NCBI GenBank assembly: GCA_963805715.1
Contig: CAWDVK010000001.1
Span: forward strand, 124,001 to 188,000
Length of the DNA: 64,000 bases
Direction of reading: 5' to 3'
Source of the DNA: CAWDVK01 sp963805715
GTDB taxonomy: Bacteria > Actinomycetota > Actinomycetes > Streptosporangiales > Streptosporangiaceae
The notes below the pieces were generated by a model. The model had not been told where the DNA came from, did no database searches, and worked only from the letters and a program-made list of their open reading frames with translations. Of the stretch, positions 38,514 to 47,290 are shown piece after piece. The stretch's first letter is position 1; every line of letters begins with the position of its first letter. The translations under genes were made by a program, and so were the position numbers.

Positions 38514-39045
38514 GAGGCGAGTTATGTGGGTTGATCACGGCGCGTCGGCTTGATCACGAAGTGGCCTCTGCGGGAGACAAGCGGTTGTCGAAGACCGTCG
38601 TCCCGCAGAGGCCATCCCCGAGGATGACTGCCAGCAGATCGAGACCTCCGCGATCCCGGTCCGGCACACCTCCCGGGTCCGCGGCCCGGACCAGTGGACC
38701 GGACCGGGCAACGACCTGGCCGCCCGGTTCGGCCGCGACGCCGCGCACGCCGAATGGTTCCACGGGTTCCGGCTGGCCATCAGGGCGGACCCGGGCAGCC
38801 GGATCGTCCGGGCCTGGAGCATCCCAGCGCGCCAGGATGCCGCCGATGCTCCTGAAGGTCATCGCGGAATGGCGCAACCGGGTCGAGACCAGCTTGGCCG
38901 AGATTACCGACCGGATGGAACTAGCCCGGCACGGCGCCCGCAGCTTCCGGGGCCTGCTGACACGCACAGCCGCTACCATCACAGCCCACACGCTGCTGCG
39001 CGCATGCCTCGCAGAGCAATAGATCGAACCCACATAACGCGCCTA
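38514..39045. mobile_element. Decayed insertion element with matching terminal inverted repeats
   Basis: The left end (38515-38536) starts AGGCGAGTTATGTGGGTT, and the reverse complement of the right end (39022-39044) starts AGGCGCGTTATGTGGGTT; each is followed by GATC within two bases. About 530 bp lie between and encode pieces of a transposase. The element is shorter than an intact one and is not autonomous. I see no clear target duplication. It stops 20 bp before the PPOX gene start, so it probably supplies or displaces that promoter. Confidence 0.75.
38605..39022 (+). pseudogene. Transposase remnant, internal deletion and frame change
   Basis: One frame (about 38605-38850) gives IPVRHTSRVRGPDQWTGPG, then RFGRDAAHAEWFHGFRLAIR, a DDE-transposase middle region of IS4/IS982-like type. 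A different frame (about 38850-39022) gives VIAEWRNRVETSLAEITDRM, then ARHGARSFRGLLTRT, the C-terminal end. The section between, including at least one catalytic acidic residue, is missing. The family name is uncertain because neither fragment carries a full motif set. Confidence 0.65.
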
Positions 39046-39064
39046 AGACGGGAGCCGATCAAGC

Positions 39065-39457
39065 GTGAACCTGCCCGAGGGCCTCATCGTGCTGCTGCGC
39101 CAGCCCAGCCCTTGCTTCGTCACCACTCTCATGCCCGACGGCTCGCCGCAGATGACCCAGACATGGGTCGATACCGACGGCGAGCACGTCGTGATCAACA
39201 CCGTCCAGGGCTTCCAGAAGGTCAGGAACGTGCAGCGTGACCCCCGGGTGGCCGTGGCCGTCTGCGACCCGTCCAGTACGGTCCGCTACTACGCGATCCG
39301 CGGCCGGGTCGTCAATGTCAGCACCGAGGGCGGCGCGGAGCATATCGAGGCACTTGCCCAGCGCTACCTGGGCGGCCCCTACCCCTGGTACGGGGGTCGT
39401 GACCAGGTCCGAGTGCTGCTCACCATCAGCGCGGACAGGATCCGCGCTGTGGGCTGA
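39065..39457 (+). CDS. PPOX-class F420-dependent oxidoreductase-like protein
   Basis: The 130-residue split-barrel protein begins at GTG 39065 (GGGAG about 10 nt upstream). MPDGSPQMTQTWVDTDGEHV and VQRDPRVAVAVCDP are typical of pyridoxamine-oxidase-fold F420 enzymes, which are common in actinobacteria. It probably reduces an unsaturated substrate with F420H2 or binds the cofactor. It lies immediately beside the right end of the decayed insertion element, so its expression may have changed. Confidence 0.8.
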   Translation: MNLPEGLIVLLRQPSPCFVTTLMPDGSPQMTQTWVDTDGEHVVINTVQGFQKVRNVQRDPRVAVAVCDPSSTVRYYAIRGRVVNVSTEGGAEHIEALAQRYLGGPYPWYGGRDQVRVLLTISADRIRAVG

Positions 39458-39493
39458 GGGGAGCCCACGGCGTGCTGATGGGCGGCCGTGACC

Positions 39494-40027
39494 TCAGCGG
39501 ACCTGGTAGTAGGCGGTCGGGTACCACCACGGGCCGAACTGGATCCAGCCGATGGTCTGGCCGGGCGCGTGCGCGCCGTAGGTCCAGTCGCCGTGCGCGT
39601 AGAGCTCCACGTGCCCGGTGCCGTAGAAGGCCAGGTCGCCCTTCGCCGGGTAGCGGACCCGCACCAGGTGCCAGCTCCCGAGCATCTCGGTCGTGGTACG
39701 CGGAAGGCTGATGCCCGCGTGCCGGTAGGCCTCCATGACCAGGCCGGAGCAGTCATAGCCATAAGGCCCGGTGCCGCCATACACGTAGGCCTTGCCGTAC
39801 TGGGCCTCGGCCCAGCGGAACGCGCGTATCCGGGCTGGCACCTTCGCGGCCGCGGCCGCGGACCGGGCCGAGGCGGCAGTGCCCAGAACGGAATGAGCCG
39901 GCGCGGCGAGAGCCGGGCCGGCGCTGAAAGTGATGGCGGCCAGTGCGGCCGCAGCGGACAGGGACAGCAGCTTAAGACGGTTGCCGGACACCGGCACCCT
40001 CCGCGTACGGGGGGGCGCGCTCACCAT
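39494..40027 (-). CDS. Secreted NlpC/P60 cell-wall peptidase
   Basis: A 177-residue protein with a signal peptide (LKLLSLSAAAALAAITFSAG, cleavage near ALAAPAH). The NlpC/P60 domain has the catalytic Cys in YGYDCSGLVMEAYRHAG near residue 92 and the His in GTGHVELYAHGDW near 138. It should cleave peptidoglycan stem peptides outside the membrane. No LysM or SH3 binding domain is present. The start could also be a GTG about 36 nt downstream. I looked for a c-di-AMP riboswitch upstream, as known for other cell-wall hydrolase genes in this phylum, and did not find its conserved core. Confidence 0.85.
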   Translation of the reverse strand: MVSAPPRTRRVPVSGNRLKLLSLSAAAALAAITFSAGPALAAPAHSVLGTAASARSAAAAAKVPARIRAFRWAEAQYGKAYVYGGTGPYGYDCSGLVMEAYRHAGISLPRTTTEMLGSWHLVRVRYPAKGDLAFYGTGHVELYAHGDWTYGAHAPGQTIGWIQFGPWWYPTAYYQVR

Positions 40028-40698
40028 TGCGGTGCAAGGTGTCAGCCGGGGACAGGGGCGGAAACGAGACCGCGGAACGCCTGACTTTTCCGACGCTAAC
40101 CGGCATCAGCCGTTCTGTCCGGCGAATGGATAATTCCCTGACCAGGCTAGATGCAAAAGCAGCCCCTTTCGCATCAGCGGGCCCAGGAGGCCTATCGCGC
40201 CAGCGCTGTTTCCGGGCAGCGCTGTTCCCGGGCAGCGCCGTGTCCGGGCAGCGCTGTTTCCGGCTGTTTCCGGCAAAGCGGTCTCCAGCGGCGCGGTCAC
40301 CTGGTTGGGGGTGCGCCTGCCCTGAGCCTGGCCAGCACCCGCGCGCGGCAGCCTGGTGATGAAAGTGGCCATCCGGACAACCTAGCCGGACCCGGCCGGG
40401 CGATTGAGGCGATGCGCCATGTCGCCGCCGGGCACTCGCCGCAGGCAGCAGTCGCCGCACAGGCCGCCGCCGGGCAGCCGGTAGTACAGGCAGCAGGACC
40501 TGCGCCGGAACGCCAGGCCGGTGCCGGTCAGCTGCCCGGTGCCGCGCAGCCTGCCGGTCCCCAGCAGCGTGGCGCGGTCCACGGCATCAGCGTGGCAGAA
40601 GGCGGCCGGCCCGGCCATCGGCGCCAGGCCCCGTGGTCACGGCAGCGACGGCTGCGGCCCCCCGCGGGCGCTGCCGCGGCTGCGCCTACTGTTGGCTC
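40028..40698. other. Gene-free region between divergent NlpC/P60 and SRPBCC genes
   Basis: No frame here gives recognisable protein. It contains the 16-bp tandem repeat at 40201-40273 and otherwise ordinary high-GC sequence. It should hold the promoters of both flanking genes. Confidence 0.4.
40201..40273. repeat. 16-bp tandem repeat, about 4.5 copies
   Basis: The unit CAGCGCTGTTTCCGGG begins at 40201, 40217, 40233 and 40249, with one to three changes per copy, and a partial CTGTTTCCGG ends it. It lies about 175 bp upstream of the NlpC/P60 gene in non-coding DNA. Confidence 0.8.
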
Positions 40699-41136
40699 AT
40701 GCCGCCGCCGCTGGAGATCACCTCGCGGGTGCTGGTGCCTGCCGCGCCGCAGCAGGTCTGGGACCTGGCCATGGACTGGTCCCGGCAAGGTGACTGGATG
40801 CCGGGCACGCGGGTGCGCGGTGGCGCCGGAGTAGGTGCCGAGGTGGTCGCGTGGAGCGGTATCGGCCCGGCGGGCTTCACCGACAGCATGGTGATCACCG
40901 AGTGGGAGCCGCCGCGACGGTGCGTGGTCCGGCACACCGGCAAGGTGGTGCGGGGCCTGGGCATCTTCGAGGTCGTGCCGCGCGGCGAGCTCAGCGAGTT
41001 CCGCTGGACCGAGCTGCTGGAGCTGCCCGTCCCCGGCGCCGCCGCGCTGGGCCGATGGACGGTCGCGCCGCTCGCCCGCCGCGGGCTGGCCATCGCGCTG
41101 CGGCGGTTCGCGGCCCTGGCGACCGCGCGTTCCTAG
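40699..41136 (+). CDS. SRPBCC (START/Bet v1-like) domain protein
   Basis: The 145-residue protein starts at ATG 40699 with the typical opening LEITSRVLVPAAPQQVWDLA, followed by DWSRQGDWMPGTRV and PPRRCVVRHTGKVVRGLGIF. This helix-grip fold binds hydrophobic ligands; the polyketide-cyclase-like branch is likeliest. No biosynthetic genes are adjacent. A longer frame to 40633 has no ribosome site. Confidence 0.75.
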   Translation: MPPPLEITSRVLVPAAPQQVWDLAMDWSRQGDWMPGTRVRGGAGVGAEVVAWSGIGPAGFTDSMVITEWEPPRRCVVRHTGKVVRGLGIFEVVPRGELSEFRWTELLELPVPGAAALGRWTVAPLARRGLAIALRRFAALATARS

Positions 41137-41172
41137 GCATCCCAGCGGCTCGGATGGCGCTCCCCGGCCGGG

Positions 41173-41730
41173 TCAGGCAGCCCGGGCGAGGCGGCGGGTG
41201 ACGTTGGCGCGGAGTGCCGCCACGCTCACCTCGAGGTCGGCTAGCAGGTCGAGCGCGGGGTTACCCGGCTGATCGATGATCCCGAGCAGTACATGGCCCG
41301 AGCTCATGTGATGGTGGCCGAGCCGGCTGGCGCTCCGCACGGTCAGCTCCAGGGCCTTCTTCGCGTCCGGCCGGAACCGCGGGCCGGACGCGATCCCGGG
41401 CCGGCCGCGCCAGGTGGCCACCCGCTCGAGCGCGTCCGGCCCGAACGCCGCGTCCGTGGCGCGCCGGACGGCATCGAGGTCGATGCCGAGAGAGGCCAGC
41501 GCATCGGCGTCCAGCTGCTCCGGGCGCCCGGCGGAGCCGGCCGGCAGCCGGGCGCGCAGGCCGGCCACGTCCAGCCCGGCCGCCGCCAGCGCGTCGGCAG
41601 CGACCCCTGGCTCAGCCAGCAGCGCCGTCAGCAGGTGCTCAGTCCCGACGCCATCCTGGCCGGCCTGCGCGGCTTCCTGCCGGGCGCGCACGACGGCGTG
41701 CCTGGCGTCCCGGTCAAACCGCTCGAACAT
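41173..41730 (-). CDS. Stand-alone Clp N-domain protein
   Basis: The 185-residue protein contains two Clp N-terminal repeats (FERFDRDARHAVVRARQEAA near residue 3; FRPDAKKALELTVRSASRLG near 118, each followed by HLL or HVLLGII). It lacks AAA+ domains, so it cannot unfold proteins alone and may act as an adaptor or decoy for ClpC-type chaperones. ATG at 41730 follows AAAGGAG at 9 nt. It lies 15 bp downstream of an HTH gene on the same strand, so the two form an operon. Confidence 0.8.
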   Translation of the reverse strand: MFERFDRDARHAVVRARQEAAQAGQDGVGTEHLLTALLAEPGVAADALAAAGLDVAGLRARLPAGSAGRPEQLDADALASLGIDLDAVRRATDAAFGPDALERVATWRGRPGIASGPRFRPDAKKALELTVRSASRLGHHHMSSGHVLLGIIDQPGNPALDLLADLEVSVAALRANVTRRLARAA

Positions 41731-41745
41731 TCCGCATCGACTCCT

Positions 41746-41967
41746 TTACACCACCGGCAGGCGGCCTGCGTGCTTCTTGTGCACCGCCTGCTTGCTGACT
41801 CCGAGGAAGAACGCGATCTCCTGCCAGGACCAGCCATGAGCGCGCGCGTTGTCCACTTGCAGCGCCTCCAGCCGCTCGGCTAGCTCGCGCAGCGCGCGCG
41901 CCGCGCGCAGGCCTTCGGCGGGATCGCGCCCGCTGGCCGCCTCGGCCAGCTGGGTTCCGTCATTCAT
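41746..41967 (-). CDS. Small HTH DNA-binding protein
   Basis: The 73-residue protein begins MNDGTQLAEAASG, has a helical middle (RALRELAERLEALQVDNARA) and ends with an HTH (WSWQEIAFFLGVSKQAVHKK). The ATG at 41967 lies where transcription should begin, 7 bp after a near-consensus -10 box, so the mRNA may be leaderless. Two palindromes cover the promoter, consistent with autoregulation. Such HTH/Clp-N pairs recur in actinobacteria, where the regulator is thought to respond to protein stress. Confidence 0.8.
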   Translation of the reverse strand: MNDGTQLAEAASGRDPAEGLRAARALRELAERLEALQVDNARAHGWSWQEIAFFLGVSKQAVHKKHAGRLPVV

Positions 41968-41970
41968 GTT

Positions 41971-42013
41971 GTCAATATAGGTTGACGCCCTTGAGTTGTC
42001 AACAAAGATTGAC
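41971..42013 (-). promoter_or_regulatory. Consensus promoter overlapped by two tandem palindromic operators
   Basis: On the minus strand TTGACA (42002-41997), a 17-bp spacer and TATATT (41979-41974) make a near-perfect housekeeping promoter. Two copies of the palindrome GTCAA-N6-TTGAC lie at 41971-41986 and 41998-42013, 27 bp apart, one over each promoter element. A repressor bound there would block RNA polymerase; the HTH protein encoded downstream is the likely ligand. Confidence 0.75.
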
Positions 42014-42104
42014 GCACGTAACCACCTAGGGACCCCCCGGCCTGGCCGGGCCGAAACAATCACTCGCGCTTGCTTCTCGCGGTCTGAAGTGCCAGGCTCG
42101 GCGT

Positions 42105-43832
42105 ATGTCAGCGCCCCGGCAGCCCGGGCCCCGGCCATGGCCAGGGCTGCCGGAGCCGGTCCGGATCGGGAACGCATCCGGCTTCTACGGTGACCGGTTC
42201 GCCGCCATGCGGGAGATGCTCGACGGCGGCCCGCTGGACGTGCTCACCGGCGACTACCTGGCCGAGCTCACCATGCTCATCCTCGGCCGGGACCGGCTCA
42301 GGGATCCCGGCCTCGGCTATGCCCGGACGTTCCTGCGCCAGCTGCAGGAGTGCCTCGGGCTCGCCCTGGATCGCGGGGTCACGATCGTCACGAACGCCGG
42401 CGGAGTGAACCCGGCGGGCCTGGCGGCCGCTATCGACGGCCTGGCCGGCCGCCTCGGACTGAGTCCGCGTATCGGCTACGTCACCGGAGACGACCTGCTG
42501 CCGCGCGCCGCCGAGCTCGGCTTCGGCGATCCGGTCGCCGCGAACGCCTACCTGGGCGGCTGGGGGATCGCCGCCTGCCTGCGGGCCGGAGCCGACATCG
42601 TGGTGACCGGCCGGGTCACCGACGCCTCGCTGGTGCTCGGGCCCGCCGCCGCGCACTTCGGCTGGGCGGCCGACGACTGGGATGCCCTGGCGGGCGCGGT
42701 AGCCGCCGGGCACGTGATCGAGTGCGGGGCGCAGGCGACCGGGGGGAACTTCTCGTTCTGCACGGAAATTGCCGGCCTGCGCCACCCGGGTTTCCCGATC
42801 GCCGAGATCCGGGCTGACGGCTCCAGCATCATCACCAAGCATCCGGGCACGGGCGGCGCGGTGACCACCGAGACGGTCACGGCTCAGCTGCTGTACGAGG
42901 TGGCCGGCCCGCGCTATGCCGGGCCGGACGTGACCCTGCGGCTGGACACCGCGGTGCTGCGCCAGGACGGGCCGGACCGGGTCCGCATCTCGGGCGTGAC
43001 CGGCGAGCCGCCGCCGCCGCAGCTCAAGGTGTCGCTGAACACCCTGGGCGGGTTCCGCAACCAGGTCGAGTTCGTGCTCACCGGGCTCGACATCGAGGCC
43101 AAGGCGCGGCTGGTCAGGGATCAGCTGGCCGGCGTCGTCCCGGCGGACGCGCAGTGGACGCTGGCGCGCACCGACCAGCCGGACGCGCCGACGCAGGAGC
43201 AGGCGAGCGCGCTGCTGCGGTGCGTGGTGCGCGGGCCCGATCCCGGGGCGCTCGGCCGGGCCTTCTCCGGCGCGGCCGTGGAGCTGGCGCTGGCCAGCTA
43301 CCCGGGCTTTCACCTGACCGCGCCGCCCGGCGACGCGCAGCCCTACGGGGTGTTCACGCCCCGCTACGTGGACCGGGGCCTGGTGCCGCAGGTCGCCGTC
43401 CTCCCGGATGGCGGGCAGGTCCCGATCGCCTGGCCGGAGCGGACGCGGGAGCTCGCGCCGGTGCCGGAGCCCGAGGTGCCCGGCTGGGCCGGCCAGGGCC
43501 CAGCCCGGCGCGCGCCGCTCGGCCTGGTGGCGGGCGCGCGCAGCGGCGACAAGGGCGGCGATGCGAACGTCGGGGTCTGGGCCCGCTGCGAAACGGCATG
43601 GCCGTGGCTGGCCGGGGCCCTCACCGTCGACGTGCTGCGGGACCTGCTGCCGGAGACCGCGCCGCTCCGGGTGACCCGCTACCTGCTGCCGAACCTGCGT
43701 GCGGCCAACTTCGTGATCGAGGGCCTGCTCGGCCAGGGCGTCGCCGCCGGGGCGCGATTCGACCCGCAGGCCAAGGGACTGGGCGAGTGGCTGCGATCCC
43801 GCCACCTGGACATCCCCGAGGTGCTGCTGTGA
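42105..43832 (+). CDS. atuA: AtuA-like (DUF1446) acyl-CoA catabolism protein
   Basis: The 575-residue protein carries the DUF1446 domain (VRIGNASGFYGDRFAAMREM, YLAELTMLILGRDR, TIVTNAGGVNPAGLA, IVVTGRVTDASLVLGP, SIITKHPGTGGAVTTETVTA) and a C-terminal AtuA-associated region (GARSGDKGGDANVGVWAR). AtuA is essential for citronellol/geraniol use in Pseudomonas, though its reaction is not settled. GTG/ATG near 42105 is the first start. Its end overlaps the carboxylase gene by 4 nt (GTGA), starting a coupled operon. Confidence 0.87.
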   Translation: MSAPRQPGPRPWPGLPEPVRIGNASGFYGDRFAAMREMLDGGPLDVLTGDYLAELTMLILGRDRLRDPGLGYARTFLRQLQECLGLALDRGVTIVTNAGGVNPAGLAAAIDGLAGRLGLSPRIGYVTGDDLLPRAAELGFGDPVAANAYLGGWGIAACLRAGADIVVTGRVTDASLVLGPAAAHFGWAADDWDALAGAVAAGHVIECGAQATGGNFSFCTEIAGLRHPGFPIAEIRADGSSIITKHPGTGGAVTTETVTAQLLYEVAGPRYAGPDVTLRLDTAVLRQDGPDRVRISGVTGEPPPPQLKVSLNTLGGFRNQVEFVLTGLDIEAKARLVRDQLAGVVPADAQWTLARTDQPDAPTQEQASALLRCVVRGPDPGALGRAFSGAAVELALASYPGFHLTAPPGDAQPYGVFTPRYVDRGLVPQVAVLPDGGQVPIAWPERTRELAPVPEPEVPGWAGQGPARRAPLGLVAGARSGDKGGDANVGVWARCETAWPWLAGALTVDVLRDLLPETAPLRVTRYLLPNLRAANFVIEGLLGQGVAAGARFDPQAKGLGEWLRSRHLDIPEVLL

Positions 43833-45409
43833 CGGTGCTGCGCTCAGCGCTGGACGAGCGGTCCGCCGAGTACGCGGCCAGCCGCGATGCCATGCTGGCC
43901 AAGCTGGATGAGATCGCCGCCGAGCAGGCCCGGGCGATCGGCGGCGGCGGCCCGAAGTACACCGACCGGCACCGGGGCCGGGGCAAGCTGCTGGCCCGCG
44001 AGCGGATCGAGCTGCTGATCGACCCCGACTCGCCGTTCCTGGAGCTATCGCCGCTGGCCGCATGGGGGACCGAGTTCGCGGTTGGCGGCAGCGTCGTGAC
44101 CGGGATCGGCGTGATCGAGGGCACCGAGTGCATGATCACGGCCAGCGATCCGACCGTGCGCGGCGGCACCAGCAATCCGTGGACCGTGCGCAAGAGCTTC
44201 CGCGCGCACGACATCGCGCTGGCCAACCGGCTGCCGATGATCTCGCTGATCGAGTCGGGCGGCGCCGACCTGCCGACCCAGAAGGAGATCTTCATCCCCG
44301 GCGGCCGGACGTTCCGGGACCTGACCCGGCTGTCGGCGGCCGGGATTCCCACGGTGGCGATCGTGTTCGGCAACTCCACGGCCGGCGGCGCGTACGTGCC
44401 CGGCATGTCCGACCACGTGGTGATGATCAGGGAGCGGTCCAAGGTGTTCCTCGGCGGGCCCCCGCTGGTGAAGATGGCCACCGGCGAGGAGTCCGACGAC
44501 GAGTCGCTCGGCGGGGCTGACATGCATGCGCGCCAGTCCGGCCTGGCGGACTACCTGGCCGCCGACGAGCCCGACGCGCTCCGGCTCGGACGGCGCATCG
44601 TGTCCCGGCTGAACTGGCGCAAGCAGGGCCCGCTGCCGGCGGCCGGCGCCGCGCCGCCGCTGGCCGACCCCGAGCAGCTGATCGGCGTCGTGCCGCCCGA
44701 CCTGCGGATCCCGTTCGATCCGCGCGAGGTGATCGCGCGGGTGGCGGACGGCTCGGACTTCGATGAGTTCAAGCCGGTCTACGGGCCGAGCCTGGTCACC
44801 GGCTGGGCCCGGGTCTTCGGCTACCCGGTCGGCGTCCTGGCCAACGCCCGCGGCGTGCTGTTCAGCGCCGAGTCGCAGAAGGCCGCTCAGTTCATCCAGC
44901 TGGCCAACCAGACCGACACGCCGCTGCTGTTCCTGCACAACACCACCGGCTACATGGTCGGCAGCCGGTACGAGCAGGGCGGCATCATCAAGCACGGCGC
45001 GCTGATGATCAACGCGGTGTCGAACTCGGCCGTGCCGCACATCTCGATCCTGATGGGCGCCTCTTACGGCGCCGGGCATTACGGCATGTGCGGCCGGGCC
45101 TACGACCCGAGGTTCCTGTTCGCCTGGCCGAGCGCCAAGTCGGCGGTCATGGGGCCGGCGCAGCTGGCCGGCGTGCTGTCCATCGTGTCGCGGGCCGCGG
45201 CCGAGGCGGCCGGCCGGCCGTTCGACGAGGACGCCGATGCGGCCATGCGGGCCATGGCGGAGAGCCAGATCGAGGCCGAGTCGCTGCCCATGTTCCTGTC
45301 CGGCCGGATCTACGACGACGGCATCATCGATCCGCGCGACACCCGCACGGTCCTCGGCCTGTGCCTGTCGGTGATTCACGGCGCGCCGGTGCGCGGGACG
45401 GCCGGCTGA
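43829..45409 (+). CDS. Acyl-CoA carboxylase beta (carboxyltransferase) subunit
   Basis: The GTG at 43829 overlaps the atuA stop. The 526-residue protein has both crotonase-like halves: RHRGRGKLLARERIELLIDP near residue 50, the acyl-CoA site RGGTSNPWTVRKSFRAHDIA and FGNSTAGGAYVPGMSDHVVM, then the biotin-binding half with NTTGYMVGSRYEQGGIIKHG and ILMGASYGAGHYGMCGRAYD. It transfers CO2 from carboxybiotin to a branched enoyl-CoA, such as methylcrotonyl- or geranyl-CoA. Length is normal. Confidence 0.92.
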   Translation: MTVLRSALDERSAEYAASRDAMLAKLDEIAAEQARAIGGGGPKYTDRHRGRGKLLARERIELLIDPDSPFLELSPLAAWGTEFAVGGSVVTGIGVIEGTECMITASDPTVRGGTSNPWTVRKSFRAHDIALANRLPMISLIESGGADLPTQKEIFIPGGRTFRDLTRLSAAGIPTVAIVFGNSTAGGAYVPGMSDHVVMIRERSKVFLGGPPLVKMATGEESDDESLGGADMHARQSGLADYLAADEPDALRLGRRIVSRLNWRKQGPLPAAGAAPPLADPEQLIGVVPPDLRIPFDPREVIARVADGSDFDEFKPVYGPSLVTGWARVFGYPVGVLANARGVLFSAESQKAAQFIQLANQTDTPLLFLHNTTGYMVGSRYEQGGIIKHGALMINAVSNSAVPHISILMGASYGAGHYGMCGRAYDPRFLFAWPSAKSAVMGPAQLAGVLSIVSRAAAEAAGRPFDEDADAAMRAMAESQIEAESLPMFLSGRIYDDGIIDPRDTRTVLGLCLSVIHGAPVRGTAG

Positions 45410-45433
45410 CGGCGTGTTCCGGATGTGAGGGCG

Positions 45434-47290
45434 ATGCTGACGTCCGTGCTGGTCGCGAACCGCGGCGAGATCGCCAGGCGGGTGTTCCGCAGCTGCCGGG
45501 ACCTGGGTCTCGGCACCGTCGCGGTGTACTCGGACGCCGACTCGGGCAGCCAGCACGTGGCCGAGGCCGACGCGGCGGTCCGGCTGCCAGGCGGCGCGGC
45601 CGCCGATACCTACCTGCGCGGCGACCTGCTGATCGAGGCAGCCCGGCGCGCCGGGGCGGACGCCGTTCATCCCGGCTACGGCTTCCTGTCGGAGAACGCG
45701 GCGTTCGCTCGCGCCGTCTGCGAGGCCGGGCTGACCTGGGTCGGGCCGCCGCCCGAGGCCATCGAGGCGATGGGCAGCAAGGTCGAGTCCAAGCGGCTGA
45801 TGGCCGCCGCCGGCGTGCCGGTGCTGGCCAGCCTGCAGCCCGATGCGATCACCGAGGCGGACCTGCCCGTGCTGATCAAGGCATCGGCCGGCGGCGGGGG
45901 GCGCGGCATGCGGGTCGTCCGGTCACTGGCCGACCTGCCCGGCGAGCTGGCCGCGGCCCGGTCCGAGGCGGCGTCGGCGTTCGGCGATCCCACCGTGTAC
46001 TGCGAGCCGTACCTGCATCGGGGACGGCACATCGAGGTGCAGGTGCTGGCCGACGCCGCCGGCAGCGTCTGGACCGTCGGCGAGCGCGAGTGCTCGATCC
46101 AGCGGCGGCATCAGAAGATCATCGAGGAGGCGCCGTCGCCGCTGGTCGAGCGGACCGGCGGGATGCGCGAGCGACTGTTCGCGGCGGCGCGCGCCGCGGC
46201 GGCCGCCGTCGGCTACCGCAGCGCGGGCACCGTGGAGTTCCTGGCCGACGGGACTGGCCGGTTCCACTTCCTGGAGATGAACACCCGGCTGCAGGTCGAG
46301 CACCCGGTCACCGAGTGCACCACCGGCCTTGACCTGGTGGCGCTGCAGCTGCGGATCGCGGCCGGCCAGCCGCTGCCGGCCGCCGGGCCGGGTGCCGCGC
46401 CTGCCGGGCACGCCATCGAGGCCCGGCTGTACGCGGAGGACCCGGCCAGCTCGTGGCAGCCGCAGAGCGGGCTGCTGCACTGCCTCGAGCTGCCGGGCTG
46501 TCCGGCCCAGTTCACCGTGCCGGATCAGTACGGGCTGCGCCTGGACTCCGGGGCGGGCGGCGGATCGCACGTCAGCGCCTACTACGACCCGATGCTGGCC
46601 AAGGTGATCGGCTGGGGGCCGGACCGCGGCGAGGCTGCCGCCATGCTGGCCAGGTCGCTGGCCAGGGCCCGGATCCACGGCCTGCGCACCAATCGTGACC
46701 TGCTGGTGCGGGTGCTGCGCCATCCGGCTTTCCTGGCCGGCCAGACGGACACGGCGTTCTTCGGCACGCACGGCCTGGAGGAGCTGGCGGCACCGCTGGC
46801 CGGGCCCGGCGCCCGCGAGCTGTCGGCGCTCGCGGCGGCGCTGGCCGACGCCGCCGCGCGGCAGCAGGCGCTGCGCCGCGGCGGCGCGCCGGTGCTCGGG
46901 GCGCTGCCCATCGGCTGGCGCAATGTCCCGTCGCAGCCGCAGCGCAAGCAGTACGCCGGGCAGGACATCCGCTACCGGTTCGGCCGGGCCGGCCTGATCG
47001 TCGAGGGACAGGGCGACGTCCGGCTGGTCAGCGCGGCGCCGGAGCGCGTCGTGCTGGAGGCCGACGGCGTGCGGCACGCCTTCGACGTGGCCTCCTACCC
47101 GGGACTGACCTGCGTCGACTCGCCGCTCGGGCCGGTGGCCCTGACCCCGGTCAGCAGGTTCGGCGAGCAGGCCGGCGCGGCGCAGGCCGCTCGCTGCTCG
47201 CCCCCATGCCCGGCACCATCGCCCGGCTGGGCGCATCGGTCGGCGATGCGGTCGCGGCCGGCCAGCCGCTGCTCTGGCTGGAGGCCATGA
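45434..47290 (+). CDS. Acyl-CoA carboxylase alpha subunit, biotin carboxylase part (frameshifted tail)
   Basis: The ATG at 45434 begins MLTSVLVANRGEIARRVFRS; a GTG at 45425 is an alternative. The ATP-grasp biotin carboxylase domain is complete (HPGYGFLSENAAFARAV, LIKASAGGGGRGMRVVR, ECSIQRRHQKIIEEAPS, FLEMNTRLQVEHPVTE). A BT-like linker domain follows. After RFGEQAGAAQAA near 47185 the frame turns nonsensical, and the biotin-attachment domain continues in another frame. Loss of one G from CAGGCCGGCTCG would explain it. Without the biotin domain the enzyme could not turn over normally. Confidence 0.88.
   Translation: MLTSVLVANRGEIARRVFRSCRDLGLGTVAVYSDADSGSQHVAEADAAVRLPGGAAADTYLRGDLLIEAARRAGADAVHPGYGFLSENAAFARAVCEAGLTWVGPPPEAIEAMGSKVESKRLMAAAGVPVLASLQPDAITEADLPVLIKASAGGGGRGMRVVRSLADLPGELAAARSEAASAFGDPTVYCEPYLHRGRHIEVQVLADAAGSVWTVGERECSIQRRHQKIIEEAPSPLVERTGGMRERLFAAARAAAAAVGYRSAGTVEFLADGTGRFHFLEMNTRLQVEHPVTECTTGLDLVALQLRIAAGQPLPAAGPGAAPAGHAIEARLYAEDPASSWQPQSGLLHCLELPGCPAQFTVPDQYGLRLDSGAGGGSHVSAYYDPMLAKVIGWGPDRGEAAAMLARSLARARIHGLRTNRDLLVRVLRHPAFLAGQTDTAFFGTHGLEELAAPLAGPGARELSALAAALADAAARQQALRRGGAPVLGALPIGWRNVPSQPQRKQYAGQDIRYRFGRAGLIVEGQGDVRLVSAAPERVVLEADGVRHAFDVASYPGLTCVDSPLGPVALTPVSRFGEQAGAAQAARCSPPCPAPSPGWAHRSAMRSRPASRCSGWRP

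Noticed and set aside
39494..40460. c-di-AMP (ydaO-type) riboswitch before the NlpC/P60 gene
   Set aside because: Its conserved core and spacing are not present on the minus strand, though a few similar words occur on the plus strand.
42108..44063. 651-residue minus-strand ORF opposite atuA
   Set aside because: Antisense to AtuA conserved motifs; no known domain.
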